A stretch of 35,525 bases of DNA from Schoenoplectus triqueter (Eukaryota; Streptophyta; Magnoliopsida; Poales; Cyperaceae), in the NCBI GenBank assembly GCA_964058805.1, contig CAXKVV010001214.1:1-35525 (forward strand). Direction: 5' to 3'. Shown one piece after another: positions 19,745 to 31,775 of this stretch; position 1 is the first letter of the stretch, and each line of letters opens with the position of its first letter. The position numbers and the translations under genes were made by a program. The notes beneath the pieces were generated by a model. That model had not been told where the DNA came from. It was given only the letters and a program-made list of their open reading frames with translations, and did not search any database.

Positions 19745-20225
19745 CTATACATTTTTCACTGATTCTCTTCATCGCAATTTAAGTTGTCTTTTTTTTAATA
19801 TAAAAATATGAGTCTTAAAATTCATTAAGATTTGATTTTTTTTTTCTTTTTTGAGGTGGAAGATTTGCTTTTTATTTTAATGTAACTTTCGAGGCCTACA
19901 TTCTCCCCTGCCTATACTCACAGAAACTCGACTGCAACACAAACACCAAGTGGATATGACAGGAAGTCGTTTGATGATACGCTTGAGCTAAACTGACTTA
20001 GAGTTCTCCTTGATTTTGCTCAAACTGACTTAATCTGTCATTTATTGTGCATTAGGTACATTAGAAGTATCAAGCGGTCTTAAATCTGTTATTTCTTGAT
20101 TTTATAAAAGTCCGCATGATTTGATAAAAATTGTTGGTCATGGCGGTAAGTTAGTAGTCTTCTTGATATTTTGTTTGACTTATTGCACTTTCTCACAGTA
20201 ATGTTAGGAATTTTTAATTTCTGGA
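19745..20225. other. Intergenic stretch, no gene recognised
   Basis: AT-rich, with a purine- and T-rich run near 19830-19860. Nothing coding was identified before the GLR fragment. Confidence 0.4.
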
Positions 20226-20259
20226 ATTGAAAAATATAATTGGAACTTGGTTAAAAAGA

Positions 20260-20397
20260 AACATTACGGCAACAGGATTTGTGATAGAGATGTTCGAGGC
20301 GGCAGTGGAGAAGTTGCCATATGCATTGCCGTTTGAGTATGTACAGGTGCCGGCGCATCTGAAGTACGATGATTTTACGAAGATGGTCGGTAATGGG
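20260..20397 (+). pseudogene. Fragment of a plant glutamate-receptor-like channel (GLR), ligand-binding domain
   Basis: The frame reads NITATGFVIEMFEAAVEKLP followed by YALPFEYV and KYDDFTKMVGNG. This is the pattern of the S1 half of the GLR ligand-binding domain, where family members have VTGF-ID-F-AA---LPYA-PYEF and, about 10 residues later, a YDD/YDE-L motif. Plant GLRs are plasma-membrane or endomembrane cation channels of about 900 residues; only about 46 residues are present here. The segment is close to 50 % GC, far above its flanks. After GNG comes GTGAGT at 20398-20403, a possible splice donor, and the downstream residues no longer match the family (the expected DAVVGD stretch is missing). 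I see no other GLR exon nearby, including transmembrane or S2 parts. It is most likely an orphan exon piece from decay or capture by a transposon. Confidence 0.6.
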
Positions 20398-20601
20398 GTG
20401 AGTGAGTCTAATTTTTTTTGTCGGTTCATTCAATCAAAACAGATTATGATGACATATGTATATTGGGAAACAAGCCTATTCAAAGGCTGTTTCTTAGTCG
20501 AAAAAACATTGTTGGCAATTTCAAATTCTGTCTCGTATTACAAGTTCTGTATTGTATTTTGTTTGATTTTTACCAAGGGTTACTGTAACAAAAAGTTATG
20601 A

Positions 20602-21280
20602 TTGAATGCACATTCCTTGATGAGCAGCATTTTTTTGGGAAGATGAGTCTTTGTCAGAGATATTACTATTTCAAAAAGACAACATTCTCGTCGAGTTCTA
20701 AAATTTATTCAAAATATGAAATTTAAGAAAATATTTGATCATGCAATTGTTATTCAAGAATGTCTTTGTGTATATATAAAAAGATTGGGCTGCTGATGTG
20801 TTTTTTTTCCTTATTTATTAACAAAAAAATCTCTAAGATTGTTGCTATTTAGGACCCTGTACCAAGTAGTATCAGTACACATATCTTTGCACCACCCTGT
20901 AATAAGTATCTAATTTGCCTTACTTGAATTGAATACCTTGATTATTCGAGGAAAGAAGCAAAACAAAAGGTGTTTTGATCTCTTTGTTGCTTTTTACTGA
21001 AACCTAAGCCCTAGACTATAAATTGGATCACAAATTTTTTTTAAAGTCTTGTATGTTGTACTTGCCTTGTTTATATGAATTGCATTAGTAAAAGTATACT
21101 AGATGTGAGCTTATGGAAGAGTAGCAGATGAGCTATTCATATTACGCTCTGTATATTTGTTAGGATCAGGGTTTGGAGGAAAAATAAGATTAAAAATCTT
21201 AATTTTACTTGTTAATGACCTATCACTTTTATCTTGTCTTTTCATGTGACTCGCTTCAGCAGTTTTTGGTGATAATTTTT
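20602..21280. other. AT-rich stretch, no gene recognised
   Basis: No coding frame, RNA gene or repeat structure was identified. Confidence 0.4.
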
Positions 21281-21282
21281 AA

Positions 21283-22102
21283 TAGGATGATAAGGAAGAT
21301 TCATGGGATGATGACTTTGAGTTTAACACTATTTTACTGGTTCATCTTTGAATGAGGAAAATGATAATTTTTATTATATTAGTTGCTTTACTGGTGTGCT
21401 TGTATTATTTTTGTTTGAACTTTTTAATTTCTCAGTACCATAATATTTTGCAGGAGTCCATCAGAAGTTCAGATGATAGACCACTTTTGAGTGCACCTGA
21501 TTCTCTCACTTTCAGTTTCAAACCAAAATGCAACCACGGAAACCAAGAAAGAATTAACTCAACAAAATCTTGACCGCCATGACCTGGTTATGATTTCCCT
21601 CGACAAGCTATGTTTTTTATACAAGGTACGCCTTATTCCTTTTGTCTAAATAAATTTTAACTTTTGTTGAGCTGCTTTGGTATTTGCAAAAGGCAGTCAT
21701 TGCTCAGGAGGAATGATTACCAGTGCAGTATTATTTTTGGTAGTATTATATTTTTTTCTTGTTTATGAGTTTGAGGCAGCTTTGCAAAAATCATCTTCTC
21801 TCTAACCAAATTTGGTCCTAGTATGTAGTATAAAAGGCTAATGCAAAGTAAGTTTTATCTCGTTTCAGCTATTGAGATTCAGGGTTTTTTCTTTGGTTAA
21901 TGCAAAAGTAGTTCATTAGTTATTTAAGTTCCCTTCTTTCACTTAAAAACATGGGGATAATGGGTAAAATCATAGTGAAAATTCTTTTCTTCCGTTCTAA
22001 TCAAGAATCTGAAGATATGTTTGGTTCTAGGTTTCTGAACCTATTGATCTCACTGCTAATGTGGAAGCACTTAAAATGGATAATCAGATACAACTAGTCT
22101 AA
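21283..22102 (+). pseudogene. Possible decayed multi-exon gene, unrecognised
   Basis: Three protein-like pieces sit beside splice-like signals. (1) 21286-21330 encodes DDKEDSWDDDFEFN and loses coherence after that. (2) After TTTTGCAG, a segment at about 21455-21628 encodes ESIRSSDDRPLLSAPDSLTF, then, in a shifted frame, TTETKKELTQQNLDRHDLVM, and ends AAG before GTACGC, a plausible donor. (3) After TTGGTTCTAG, 22031-22102 encodes VSEPIDLTANVEALKMDNQI and then meets a stop. The composition (acidic, Ser-rich, then polar and coiled-coil-like) is that of a soluble protein, but I recognise no family. The frame shift within piece 2 and the stop in piece 3 argue for a pseudogene. Confidence 0.35.
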
Positions 22103-25100
22103 ATTAAGACTGCTGCAGCGGTTTGTTGCTGTTAAGGTCTTGTTGGGTTTCTTACTAAAGGTTCAATGTGCAAAATTTCTTCTTCACGAAACTAATTAGA
22201 AGAAAGTTCTGATTAGTTATGTATGACAGAGGCAGCTTCGTTCAAACCACCCTAGTCTGTCTTGTTTATGGACTCTCTATTGATTCAAGTCAGTTCTAAA
22301 AGTATGCATGCATAGATTGTAGAGATACTTCCCTGTTTCCTTTGCATTCTCATTCTTTTATGAGATTTGTAAACAGGAAGTACATGCTCTAATCTTGTCT
22401 TTCCATTTCCGTAAATTAAGAAAATCCTCTCAGCACCTAGCATCATAGCTCTATTAGCACATTCTTTCACAGGACACTCTTTTGACAGGAACAATGATAT
22501 AATATGACCTCTCTGAGGTGAGGTTTGAATTTGCCCATTTTAAATTTTACCTTTTTGCGGAGCAATGCAAGTAGTTTGCCACCAATAACTAACTTTAGCA
22601 CTAGCAGTTGATATTGCTTGCTGTATTTTCTGAAAACAGAGGCATCATACCAGTCCACAAAGGAAGAATTTTGGTCCAATTAGACTTGCTCATAGAGACT
22701 ATGAGAATACATCTCTTTTTGTTCCTAAGTGACAAAATGTGTTGGGGGTCTGAAAGAGCCATTCGGGTACACTTCAGGTTTTATTTGAGTTTTTATTTGT
22801 TATGGCTTTCCCTTAATTTGGTTTTATTTGGAAAATTTACTTCAATGCCATTGTTTTCAGAGAGATGACAGAGGTCTGGTGTATTTTTCTGCATTGCAGG
22901 CCTGCTTCTTTTCCTCATTTATTTTAGTTGCTCTATGCTTTATTCTTTTACTCTATTGTCTATCCTCTTTGGCAGATAGTGGCTTGTTTCTTCAACTTGG
23001 TTGTAACATGTTTGCCTGGCACAGGTATACCATAAATTGATAGAGTTGCCAAACTTTAATCCTTTAGTTTTTGCTCATAAATTTTCTTTTATTTTTGCTC
23101 AATTTTTCTATTTAAAATGGCTTAAATCTATAACTTATGTGGGTTTGATATAATTGATAGTCTTGATATTAATTGGCAACTTTTTGCACCATTATTTTAT
23201 AAATTGGCTAGTTGTTAAGTTTCTTATTGTTGTTAATTTGATCTATATGTACTTCTGTGCTGCTGACTGTAAAAGACATTGTTCTTGCAAACAAATGAGT
23301 GTTGAGGTTTGTAAAGTTGAGTTGAGGTGTTCACCTTGGGTCTTGTCTCATGACCACAAGCTGCTAATACCTTGCTGTAAGGTGGAACTTTGATGCAATA
23401 TTTTGCCGATGAAGGTGATAGAAGTTAAGGATCTTTTTTTTTATTTTACATTAGGATTGATATTTACCTTTCATTTCTTTCAACATTTTTGGCATTGAAA
23501 GTGATAGGGAAGCTTGTCATAGTAAGTTGTCAGTTGCTGCAATGCTTTGTTGAGTTGCAAAGGTGCACCTAGATAATTTATTTTCATATATAAGTTTTTA
23601 TATATTTTGAAACTTGGTTGTGGTTGGACTTTTAATGCTTTGACTATGGACAGGACTTTTAAATATCAATGTCGGAAACTTTAATTATCTTCAGTATCAG
23701 TGCATGGAAGCTCAAATATCCAGGTGTATTTTAATTTAGGGGATATTTGTGTATTGCTTTACTTGACCTTGTGTGTTTAGCTTCAAACTATCTTGATTTT
23801 GCATAATTTTATCGTTGGAATTTACCTCATTTATTAAGTCTGATTTCAACTGCCATGCTAATTCTGATTAATACACATTGGTTCTTCTTATGGCATGTCA
23901 GATGTCTATTTGTAGGTGGAGCTTGTGGTGGTTGTCTGTAGTGTAAAACAACTCAAGCGGCCAGGCACAATGGTATTATGTGCCAGTCACTACTGGTATG
24001 TATATATATTTTAGCTTTCAAATCATAATTTTCGCAAATTTTTTTACTTGTGTTCTTGTTGAACTCTTTTGAGTATAAAATTGAAATAACATACCACTTA
24101 CGCAATTGCGCAAAACCTCCAAACACCAACAAATGCATGCACCATAAAAACTCCCCTCGAATCTCCCCCTCTTTCTATCTATTCCTTTTGTTCTTTTTAT
24201 CACCTTATGGTTTGTTCATGTTCCTTGGTTGTGCCAAGGTTATATGATGTCAGACCTGAAAAAAGATGGATTCTTGTGGCTGAGATGGTTTGTCTGAAGT
24301 CCAGAACTAACAACCCAATTTTGGCATGTTCATCTATTCCTTTCCGTTGAATCGAAAGCAAATTAGCGCATGGACAATATTTGCCTAAGTGTAAGATTAA
24401 TATTAGTAAACCAAATTTATGTCAATTCATTCTGATACAATATAGAGTTTACAGTGAGATATCATGTTGTGATTGCTATACTAGTCATATAGACTGGAGA
24501 ACTTGGTACGAATCTTCTTTTAATTGTTTTTCTGATTTTCTCTTACTAGAAGGCCTATATTGGGGGATACATGGAAACTGTTGGTTCATTACATTTTCAA
24601 CTAGATGAATTATATTATCTTTGGGGGATGTTGTTATTCAACATATTAACTAGCAGATTTAGATTATTTTTCTCTGAACTTCTATATTGGTACTTCTATA
24701 TCGGTACTTCTTTTAACGTACTTTAGTCTCTGTCATAATTTTTTGTGTTTTTTAATTTTATTTTATTTTGCTGGGAAGTGAGTTGCAAACAGCGTTTAAC
24801 AAAGGTCAAAAAGGTATTATTTTTATTTATTAATTTCAACTCACGGGCAGACTATAGTCATAGTTGGTTATGAGATGTGCCCATATTTGTATGTTAGCAA
24901 CTGTGCAAATGGACTGAATTGACTTGTTAGAATGTCTGGTAATCATCGGATGTTATATTTTACAGAGTTATTGTTTTTTTAATTTGTGGTAAATTACGGC
25001 CGGTTATTGTTGTTAAGTTAAAAATGTTAATGCAATTAGTGTGCACCATGTTATTTCAGTTTTGGCTTGAAATCAGACTGAATGTAGGTTCATCTAAGCT

Positions 25101-25174
25101 GACCGTTAAGGACGTTCTCTATTTTTTTAGTGTCTATTTTTGTTACTGGATAAAGGAAATCACTGTTTTTTTTT
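22103..25174. other. Long AT-rich stretch without a recognised gene
   Basis: Intron- or intergenic-like sequence, T-rich on the plus strand. Minus-strand open pieces at 22679-22467 and 22494-22285 are moderately coherent but unrecognised. A short segment near 23914-23998, starting after TTTGTAG and ending before GTATGT, has exon-like borders and an open frame but no recognisable product. Other open stretches (22608-22868, 22828-23040, 23154-23393, 24050-24247, 24381-24608) are hydrophobic products of T-rich sequence. Confidence 0.4.
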
Positions 25175-25800
25175 AATATGTCTACTTTCTTTCAATTCAT
25201 TATATTATCATCATAAGAATCACTGTTACATTTGAAACAAGGCATATGCGTCAATTACTGTAGTACTATTATAGGTTGGTCAATTGAATAATTGAGCTCT
25301 GTATTTAGATTATTCAATTTAATTTATTACATGGTGAGTAGAGACAACATCGCGTTCCTAATTCTTTTTACTATATTGCTCTTTTGACTGCATCATTATA
25401 TCAAGTGGCGGGGCAGTTTATTTTCATCTATTTGTTTTCCGTCTTCATTATCGTCTATTTTATTTCTTTTATATTTATAATTTTGATTTTTTTTGTTCTC
25501 TGGCGTTAAGGTGTTCTTATTTCTTTTTTCCGAACTTTTTTAATTAATATATTTTTAGTTCTCAACCATTGTGTCGATTTGTTTTATTGTTTTACTGAAT
25601 TGGCTTCATTGAGAATTCTTTAATGTTGTTACTTAGTGCGAAGAGTACTCATCCTTATTCTAATTAAGCACTAGGTGTCACGCATAAGAAGGGCCATTTT
25701 ATATAAGTTGGTTTTAAATTCCGGTATTTTGCCCACAAAGAATCGTGATACAATTATTAATTGGCATTCTGCATGGATTTAGTTAATCTTGATTAACACT
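25175..25800 (+). repeat. Dispersed repeat family, copy A
   Basis: Matches 31893-32640 over most of its length. Shared anchors are CACTGTTACATTT, GGTTGGTCAATTGAATAATT, GACTGCATCATTATATCAAG, TTCATTGAGAATTCTTTAAT and AAGCACTAGGTGTCACG. Copy A lacks three segments present in copy B (32100-32175, 32215-32325 and 32405-32500). Its right part also matches copy C. No coding frame. Confidence 0.75.
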
Positions 25801-26119
25801 GAGTGTTGTAATTGAATCTAAAAACTTATTCGTAAAATTTTAAATAAATCTAAAATAATTAAGTGTTGTAATTGAATCAGAATACTTTTTCCTTAATTTT
25901 TAAATAGCTTTTAAAAATTTTAAATATAATACTTTTTTGCTAACCTTTTAAATATCGAAACAGTATGTTTGTGCACGTTTTCTATTTTTGTTACCTCTGC
26001 TTCATTCTTTTATAGTTCATAATTTCCAGTTTAATTGGTGCTAAGATTGTCTTGTTTCTTAAGACATTATTCTTTTGGAACTTGTTTTGAGATCTGCTTA
26101 GGTGTACTATCTTCACCAA
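25801..26119. other. AT-rich stretch between two repeat copies
   Basis: Contains two similar segments starting GAGTGTTGTAATTGAATC (25801) and AAGTGTTGTAATTGAATC (25861), a 60-bp direct duplication. Nothing else was recognised. Confidence 0.6.
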
Positions 26120-26420
26120 TATTAGTATATTTTTTTAGGCCTCAACCGTTTTGTCGAGTGCTAACTTTGTATTGTTTTATCAATTGACTTCATTGAAAAT
26201 TCAATAATTTTGTTATTTAGTTTGAATAGTACTCATTCTCATTTATACGGAATCATCATGTCATTTTTGCAAAAAGGTAGATTATGCATTAGGCGTCACC
26301 CATAAAAAGGGCTATTTCGTTTTTATCAATTAATATTTAATTGATTTTAAATTCTACCAATTGGCCCAAAAAATAGCGACAAAATCGTCAATTTGATATT
26401 ATGGAATAATTTGTTTAAGC
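26120..26420 (+). repeat. Dispersed repeat family, copy C (diverged)
   Basis: Resembles copy A at 25560-25790 in the same orientation: CTCAACCGTTTTGTCGA, TTGACTTCATTGAAAATTC, AGTACTCATTCTCATT, then CATTAGGCGTCACCCATAAA and GATTTTAAATTCTACC. It is more diverged than copies A and B are from each other, and it carries an extra segment near 26245-26285. Confidence 0.6.
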
Positions 26421-27917
26421 TTGATAAATGCTGAGAATGATATAGTAGATTGAATCCGAATTTACGCAATCTCAAAACGTTGTCCAATCAAACTTTTGAT
26501 GACTTTAATGTCAACTTACATTGGAAGCTGGTTGATTTGTCGATCCCTTGCATTTAATTTATACAATTTGTCGGCTCACGAATAGTTAAATAGAATTTAA
26601 TTATATCCCTTGGAAAAAGATAATTGAATTCATACAGTCATTTACTTAGTCAATTTTAATTTCAATAATCTAAAGACCAACTCTGTACAATCAAAAGATA
26701 ACAACTTTACATAAAAATCAACTTCGTATGTAAAAAGTGTTTTCTCGTTGTATCAGTGTCAAATCGCCGGTATTTGATAGGACTGACAATTAATTGTTTG
26801 TATATCTGATATTCTTAGCTGTACAGATGTTAATACTGAATTTTATTACATATACAGATGTATATGTACAATTGTTTGGATGCAGATGTCGAATTCTTAA
26901 CTTGTAGCGCACCATAATGTACATTTATGTACTTTTTATATTCAAGAAGAATCAATATGCGGACAACTAATTATATTTATTCGATAACCAATACAACATG
27001 TAAATAATTTGTACATTATATAAAATGATAGACATATTCTCTTCATTAATAAATATAAATTTTATATTGAATTCAATAATGCAATACGAGATCATTTAAA
27101 TTTTTGAGGAAAAAAATAAACAATTAAATGCTTGCTTGAAAGTTATCATCATCATCGTCCTTGTTATCATGGTCGTTGTTCGCCTTTGAGACATTATCCA
27201 TTGGACATGATTTCTTCAAATTACCTGTAATATATTGGAAATAAAAAATAATGGAATCAAATTGTGATTTCATTATTTTTTTTTTTACTTTTTGCAGATC
27301 TTATAATTTTGAGGGGGAAAAATCTTCCTCAACTTATTCATGAATGTCATGCACAATTGTGATATACAATCGACCTATTCTCGCACTATAAGCATAACAA
27401 ACAATCGACTATGTACATCTTCTGTCAATATATTTCACATCCATGGTTCGGTATTTGGAAGATGTTAGATGTTTCATGTCATATTTCGTGAAGTTCAGCT
27501 TAAATGATGAAAAATTTAAGGTGTAATAGCGAAATTAGACATCTAATGCAATAATTGAAGGAATAATCACTACAGTTGGGCTTAATTACAAGATATTAAA
27601 TCATGAGAAGATTAAGGCTCTGGCCTTCATTTTTCCTTCAGAATAAGAGAGAGAGAGGGAGACTGAATCAAAATATATTGTTAAGAGTCCTCATATTTTA
27701 TTCATTACACAACTGATGATTCATGCGGAGGCTAAAATGGGTTAGCTTCGTTTATGAGCTTGATTAATCTATTTGATGGAGGGACCCCATACAGCGGATA
27801 TTACAAAATATAAATTTTGATGAAAATTAAAACATCCCTAACACTTGTTTCAAATAATCAAATATATATGTGAAAGCTGTCACGGTCCGAGTGTGATAAT
27901 TTTTATCGATGTGTGAT
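26421..27917. other. AT-rich stretch, no gene recognised
   Basis: No coding frame of note and no RNA gene seen. A short ATC/ATCGTC-rich run lies near 27144-27180 and a GA run near 27648-27660. Confidence 0.4.
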
Positions 27918-28427
27918 TAGGGCTGCAAAGGAATTAAATTTGATCGAACTCATTGGTGTTTGAGTTTGATTTGAAACTATCTCAAACTAAATTGAATTTG
28001 AACTAAATCGAACTCGAACTAAATCGAACTCGAGCAAAATGGAACTCTAAACGGACTCAATTATTAAAAAAAATTATATTATCATCAATAAACAGAGCTA
28101 AAATAATTAATATTTTATTAATTATATATATATATATATATATTTTTAAATTAACTAATATTTATTAATTCAATAATAAATTAATAATATCTTATTAATT
28201 TTATAATAAAATAATTATGTTATTGCGTATATAATTGACTAAATTGTTAAAAATATATATAAATAACTACATATCGAATTATTATGAATCGAACTCAAAT
28301 TAGTTTATTAAAAAAATTATTGAACCAAACTCGAATCGAACAATAAAAAAAATCTAATCAAATAAACCGAACTCGAACTAAAATTAAATCGAATATCGAA
28401 TGAATTATGAATTTTTCTTGCAACCTA
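27918..28427. mobile_element. hAT-like MITE
   Basis: Starts TAGGGCTGCAAAG and ends CTTGCAACCTA, giving imperfect inverted termini (TAGGGCTGCAA against TAGGTTGCAAG). Both ends carry runs of CGAACTCGAAC-type words (27940-28050 and 28320-28400), typical of a very common plant hAT-like non-autonomous group. The centre is AT-rich, with a TA microsatellite near 28122-28142. The possible 8-bp target duplication (TGTGTGAT/TATGACAT) matches at only five positions. Confidence 0.65.
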
Positions 28428-29030
28428 TATGACATTACCCAATTCATGGGAAAGCAAAAAAAGTAAGAATGCGGATAGGCAAAGGTATTTTCACTTTTCA
28501 CTTCTCAACTACAAACCAACCGGCTGTGACGAAAAATTACGACAACAATGCTACATCAAGAGAGCCACCCACTGTTTTGAGTAAGACGTGGTGGAGATCC
28601 ACCCACTGCCTATGCCTTACGCACTTTTTTTGCGTACTAGAATTACCAAGTCCAAAAGGCAACAGCCGAAAGAATTACCAAAAGTCCAGAAGGCAAATCT
28701 GATCTTTATGAAAACAGCTTAAGCTGGCGGGTGGCCTGGTTTTCTTGTCTCTATTTATAGTATTATATAAAGAACTAAGAATTAAATGCGTCTATTTTTT
28801 TAATTTTCAAAATATCCATTATCTAATGATTTATATTAATTTTAATTAATCAGACGAACACATCCATTATTTTATATTCATCTTCATTTTTCTATCATAC
28901 AGAGGAAGAAAACATAATTCGCACTTTATTCGTAAAAAACAAGGACTCCAAGAATTGTTATAATATTATTTTTCCTTGAAGTTGGGAGAAAGCTAAAGTG
29001 GATCATGTTCGCCAAAACAGATGCGTGGAT
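28428..29030. other. Intergenic stretch, no gene recognised
   Basis: An open stretch at 28469-28702 (77 codons) has no family resemblance. It includes a local repeat, with GAATTACCAA near 28641 and again near 28673. The rest is AT-rich. Confidence 0.4.
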
Positions 29031-29035
29031 TGGGC

Positions 29036-29213
29036 GTCACTGACTTGACGAAACAAAATATACAGCAATTTTAATAAAGTGACTTTGGATATTAGAAGCG
29101 AATATGACGAGACGAGACGCATTAATGCATTACTGACTTAGGCGACGCAAAATATTGAGCGTTTTTACTTTTTAATCAAGTGGCTCTGAAGACTAGAAGC
29201 GAATATGGGGTCA
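29036..29213. repeat. Diverged tandem duplication of about 95 bp
   Basis: ACTGACTTGACGAAACAAAATAT-like sequence near 29039 and ACTGACTTAGGCGACGCAAA near 29132 begin two similar stretches. Both end in TAGAAGCGAATATG (29093 and 29194). Offsets of 93-101 bp show indels. Confidence 0.6.
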
Positions 29214-29243
29214 CTAATTCAATATATATGGTCAGGTCATCAG

Positions 29244-29345
29244 CTTCAGCTGCAAACCATGATCTCTTTTCTTTTGACGTACATAACACAAGCTTCAAAT
29301 TATATATAGAGAAGGAATCAGTCAATGGATCTTTAAATAAATATG
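29244..29345 (+). repeat. About 100-bp segment duplicated at 31776-31878
   Basis: CTTCAGCTGCAAACCA, then AAGCTTCAAATTATATATAG and TCAGTCAATGGATCTTTAAA occur here and at 31776-31878 in the same order and orientation. Confidence 0.85.
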
Positions 29346-30069
29346 ATTTTTTTTATAAATATATTTTATTTATAAATTGATGGTTATTCAAATTTTATAT
29401 AATTTCATTGTTGCTTGAAAGTCTATCAAAAATTATTAGATTAAAACCGTTGTAAATTAAATAATATTAAAATGATCTTTAATGAACTATCAGACGAGTA
29501 ATGAAATTTAAATCACCATCAACCTATAAGTAGAAAAACACACACATATATAACTTATTTTTATTTTTAATGATTTTTTATATTTATTTGAACACCCACT
29601 ATCAAAATTGTTAAGATAACTCATCATCAAGAGATGCCTTCCTTTATATCTAGTCAAGTGCTCCAACACAGACCTCTTGAGCCTAAAGCTTTCTCATGAT
29701 TTTATATCAAAGTACGTAATTAATATATAATTAATTCTCTGAGGTTAGAACATACTAGTGTCATCTAAGGCCCTAAAAGCCACTAAATATATAAAAAAAA
29801 AATTAGAGTGGTACACGATATGATATCGTTTGTTCTTATCTATTAAATGTTCTTAATTGATTGTCAATGATAATTTTAAATTCTTAAAATATTTATTTTA
29901 TAAAATAAATTCAGCATTCTTTATTATCGGTCATCCAGACAAACACGAGAAAGATGATTAGAGGGTAATCTTACATTTTGACTAGCACGCGGATAAAAAT
30001 TAGGGTGGGATCCAATAACAAAAACTTATTGCGATAATCTTTCATACTAAATTTTAGTTGAAGTTATAA
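29346..30069. other. AT-rich stretch, no gene recognised
   Basis: No coding frame, RNA gene or clear repeat structure was seen. Confidence 0.4.
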
Positions 30070-30235
30070 AAAATAAATATGTTTTTAAACCTGTAGATTG
30101 GTTGTGTTTTAATTTTTATATAATTCAAATGACATTTAATATTTTGATTTTTTTTGAAATATCAAATAACAATCAAATTACTTAAAACTTGAAACACAAT
30201 CGGTCTATGACTTCGAGAATATGTTGTAGAAAACT
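30070..30235. mobile_element. Small foldback element
   Basis: CTGTAGATTGGTTGTGTTTT (30091-30110) pairs imperfectly with AACACAATCGGTCTATG (about 30193-30209). Pairing continues inward through TAATTCAAATGACATTT against CAAATAACAATCAAATTA to a centre near 30150. About 165 bp, non-coding. Confidence 0.5.
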
Positions 30236-30479
30236 TTTCATGTTTAAGATTTGTTAGCAATTAATGTTGCTGCCATTTGAGAGGTACTGGCTAAATTTGA
30301 GTACTTTTCATCGTACTGGCTAAATTTGAATAGTATTTTTCACTAACACGGAGACGGAGCACAGCTGTAAACAATATGGAGAGGCAAAGGAAAATAGAAC
30401 AATACGACATGAAAATTAAATATTTAATTAAATAGATAAAAGTGGTCCCCATCCCATATCTCAGCTGCTCTCGCATGGT

Positions 30480-31020
30480 TACTTGGTCGGGCACTTGAGT
30501 TTAAGCCCCCAAAGCCCGGCGCCTCTTCATCTCCTTCCAACGTTCACAAAATCCATTCTTGAGTTAGAGAAGCAAGGCTCACAAAAATATTCCCAGAATC
30601 TTTTCTTAATTGGAGGCAAAAATTTCATCCAACGTTCACAAAATCCATTCATATCCAATCGCTCCTCAGTGAGGCTTGGGACGCAAGCACGCCGACGCTC
30701 CTTCTCTGTCCCCTTCTCTTATAAATTAATCCTCCTCCGACCTCCAATCACATCATCATCACCGTCGACATTCAATCACCAATTTCCAACCACTTCTGAT
30801 CTGATCTTCCAATTCGATCCTCCCCTCCTCCCTCCTCCCATTCCACATTTCAAGCACCTCTCCCGGCCCCCTCGATCTCGATCGCCTCCCTGTTCGTTCG
30901 AGTCGAAGAGTTCAATCAGTCTCATCGAGTGCCCAAACGCCTATAGTATCCCGCCACTACCTCGAAAATCCCTTTTCTCTGTCGCACATTTGTACTCGAG
31001 AAGCCGATTCTAAGACCTAA
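30480..31020 (+). promoter_or_regulatory. CT-rich segment resembling a plant gene 5' leader and first exon
   Basis: A C- and T-rich, G-poor plus strand from about 30510, with CTTATAAATTAATCC near 30718 as a possible TATA element, TC-rich runs at 30812-30850, and a GTAGGTATTG-type donor near 31100. Plant 5' untranslated regions often look like this. A 176-codon open stretch (30483-31013) is Ser/Pro-rich and follows from the composition; I do not take it as a protein. A 23-bp exact repeat (TCCAACGTTCACAAAATCCA plus TTC) lies at 30536-30558 and 30628-30650. Confidence 0.35.
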
Positions 31021-31690
31021 CTTTTATCGCTGAAGGATTTGGCAGCACGAGCCGTTTACGTGCAGTCCAGGCTATCTAATTTTCATAGCCCATTCTATTT
31101 GTAGGTATTGTTTCAAACATCTGTAATTTGCAGGGTCATTTTTATTACATGAGTATTTGTGGTTTGCGCCTAAAAGAGCTTTTGCTTTTATTACACAAGT
31201 ATATGTGGTTTGCACGAACTCGAATTATGTTTATATTGCATGAATCGTTTCCATGGAATCCAAGCAGTGTCTGGTACATTACTGGCAGTATATGGCCTTA
31301 TATTGTTTCTATGCTCTGAAATTTTACCGTCTTCTCTGTTTTTCTTCGTAGATTGTGGATAGTCATTGCAACTCATCTATAATCAGTCGAGACTGCTCCA
31401 TATAGTGTCCCTACTAGATTTGCAATCTTTTACACCGCATTAGGTACATAACATTGTTTTCTCCATTTAAACTTTTAAATCTCTTTGTAAGCTTGGATGA
31501 GAATCACCACTCCTCTGATCCATGTTGTTTAGAATTTTAGCTTGAGAATAACTGTAATATATGATTTATACTATTGACAATTCATTTGAGAATCTAAATA
31601 GGACAAAATAGAATTAAAGGAGGTATTAGATTACTTTTGGCAGAAACTTTTTGAGGATACAATTCATTAGACTTATTTTTTTGTTGTATT
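31021..31690. other. Intron-like stretch, no gene recognised
   Basis: T-rich sequence following the CT-rich segment. A repeated motif (TTTTATTACA(T/C)(A/G)AGTAT(T/A)TGTGG) occurs near 31139 and 31186. It ends with TTGTATTGCAG at 31685-31695, a plausible splice acceptor. Confidence 0.4.
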
Positions 31691-31695
31691 GCAGG

Positions 31696-31743
31696 CATCT
31701 CGTGCTCCAATATTTTGATATGAACGGAAGGATGATGACAAGG
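31696..31743 (+). other. Possible small exon
   Basis: Between a TTGCAG acceptor and an AAG before GTAATG donor lies a 47-48-base segment reading GATATGAACGGAAGGATGAT near its end (YERKDDDK in one frame, after a stop). Borders are plausible, but the product is unrecognised. It could be the second exon of a transcript starting at the CT-rich segment 30480-31020. Confidence 0.3.
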
Positions 31744-31775
31744 TAATGCTCCAATGTTTTGGTACATTACAGGTT

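Noticed and set aside
22285..22679. Minus-strand open pieces as a retrotransposon gag or zinc-knuckle fragment
   Set aside because: Cysteines are present but do not form a recognisable knuckle, and no neighbouring pol domain is visible.
30483..31013. 176-codon Ser/Pro-rich open stretch as a protein gene
   Set aside because: It follows from a CT-rich, G-poor strand, shows no domain or conserved motif, and the segment looks like a plant 5' leader.
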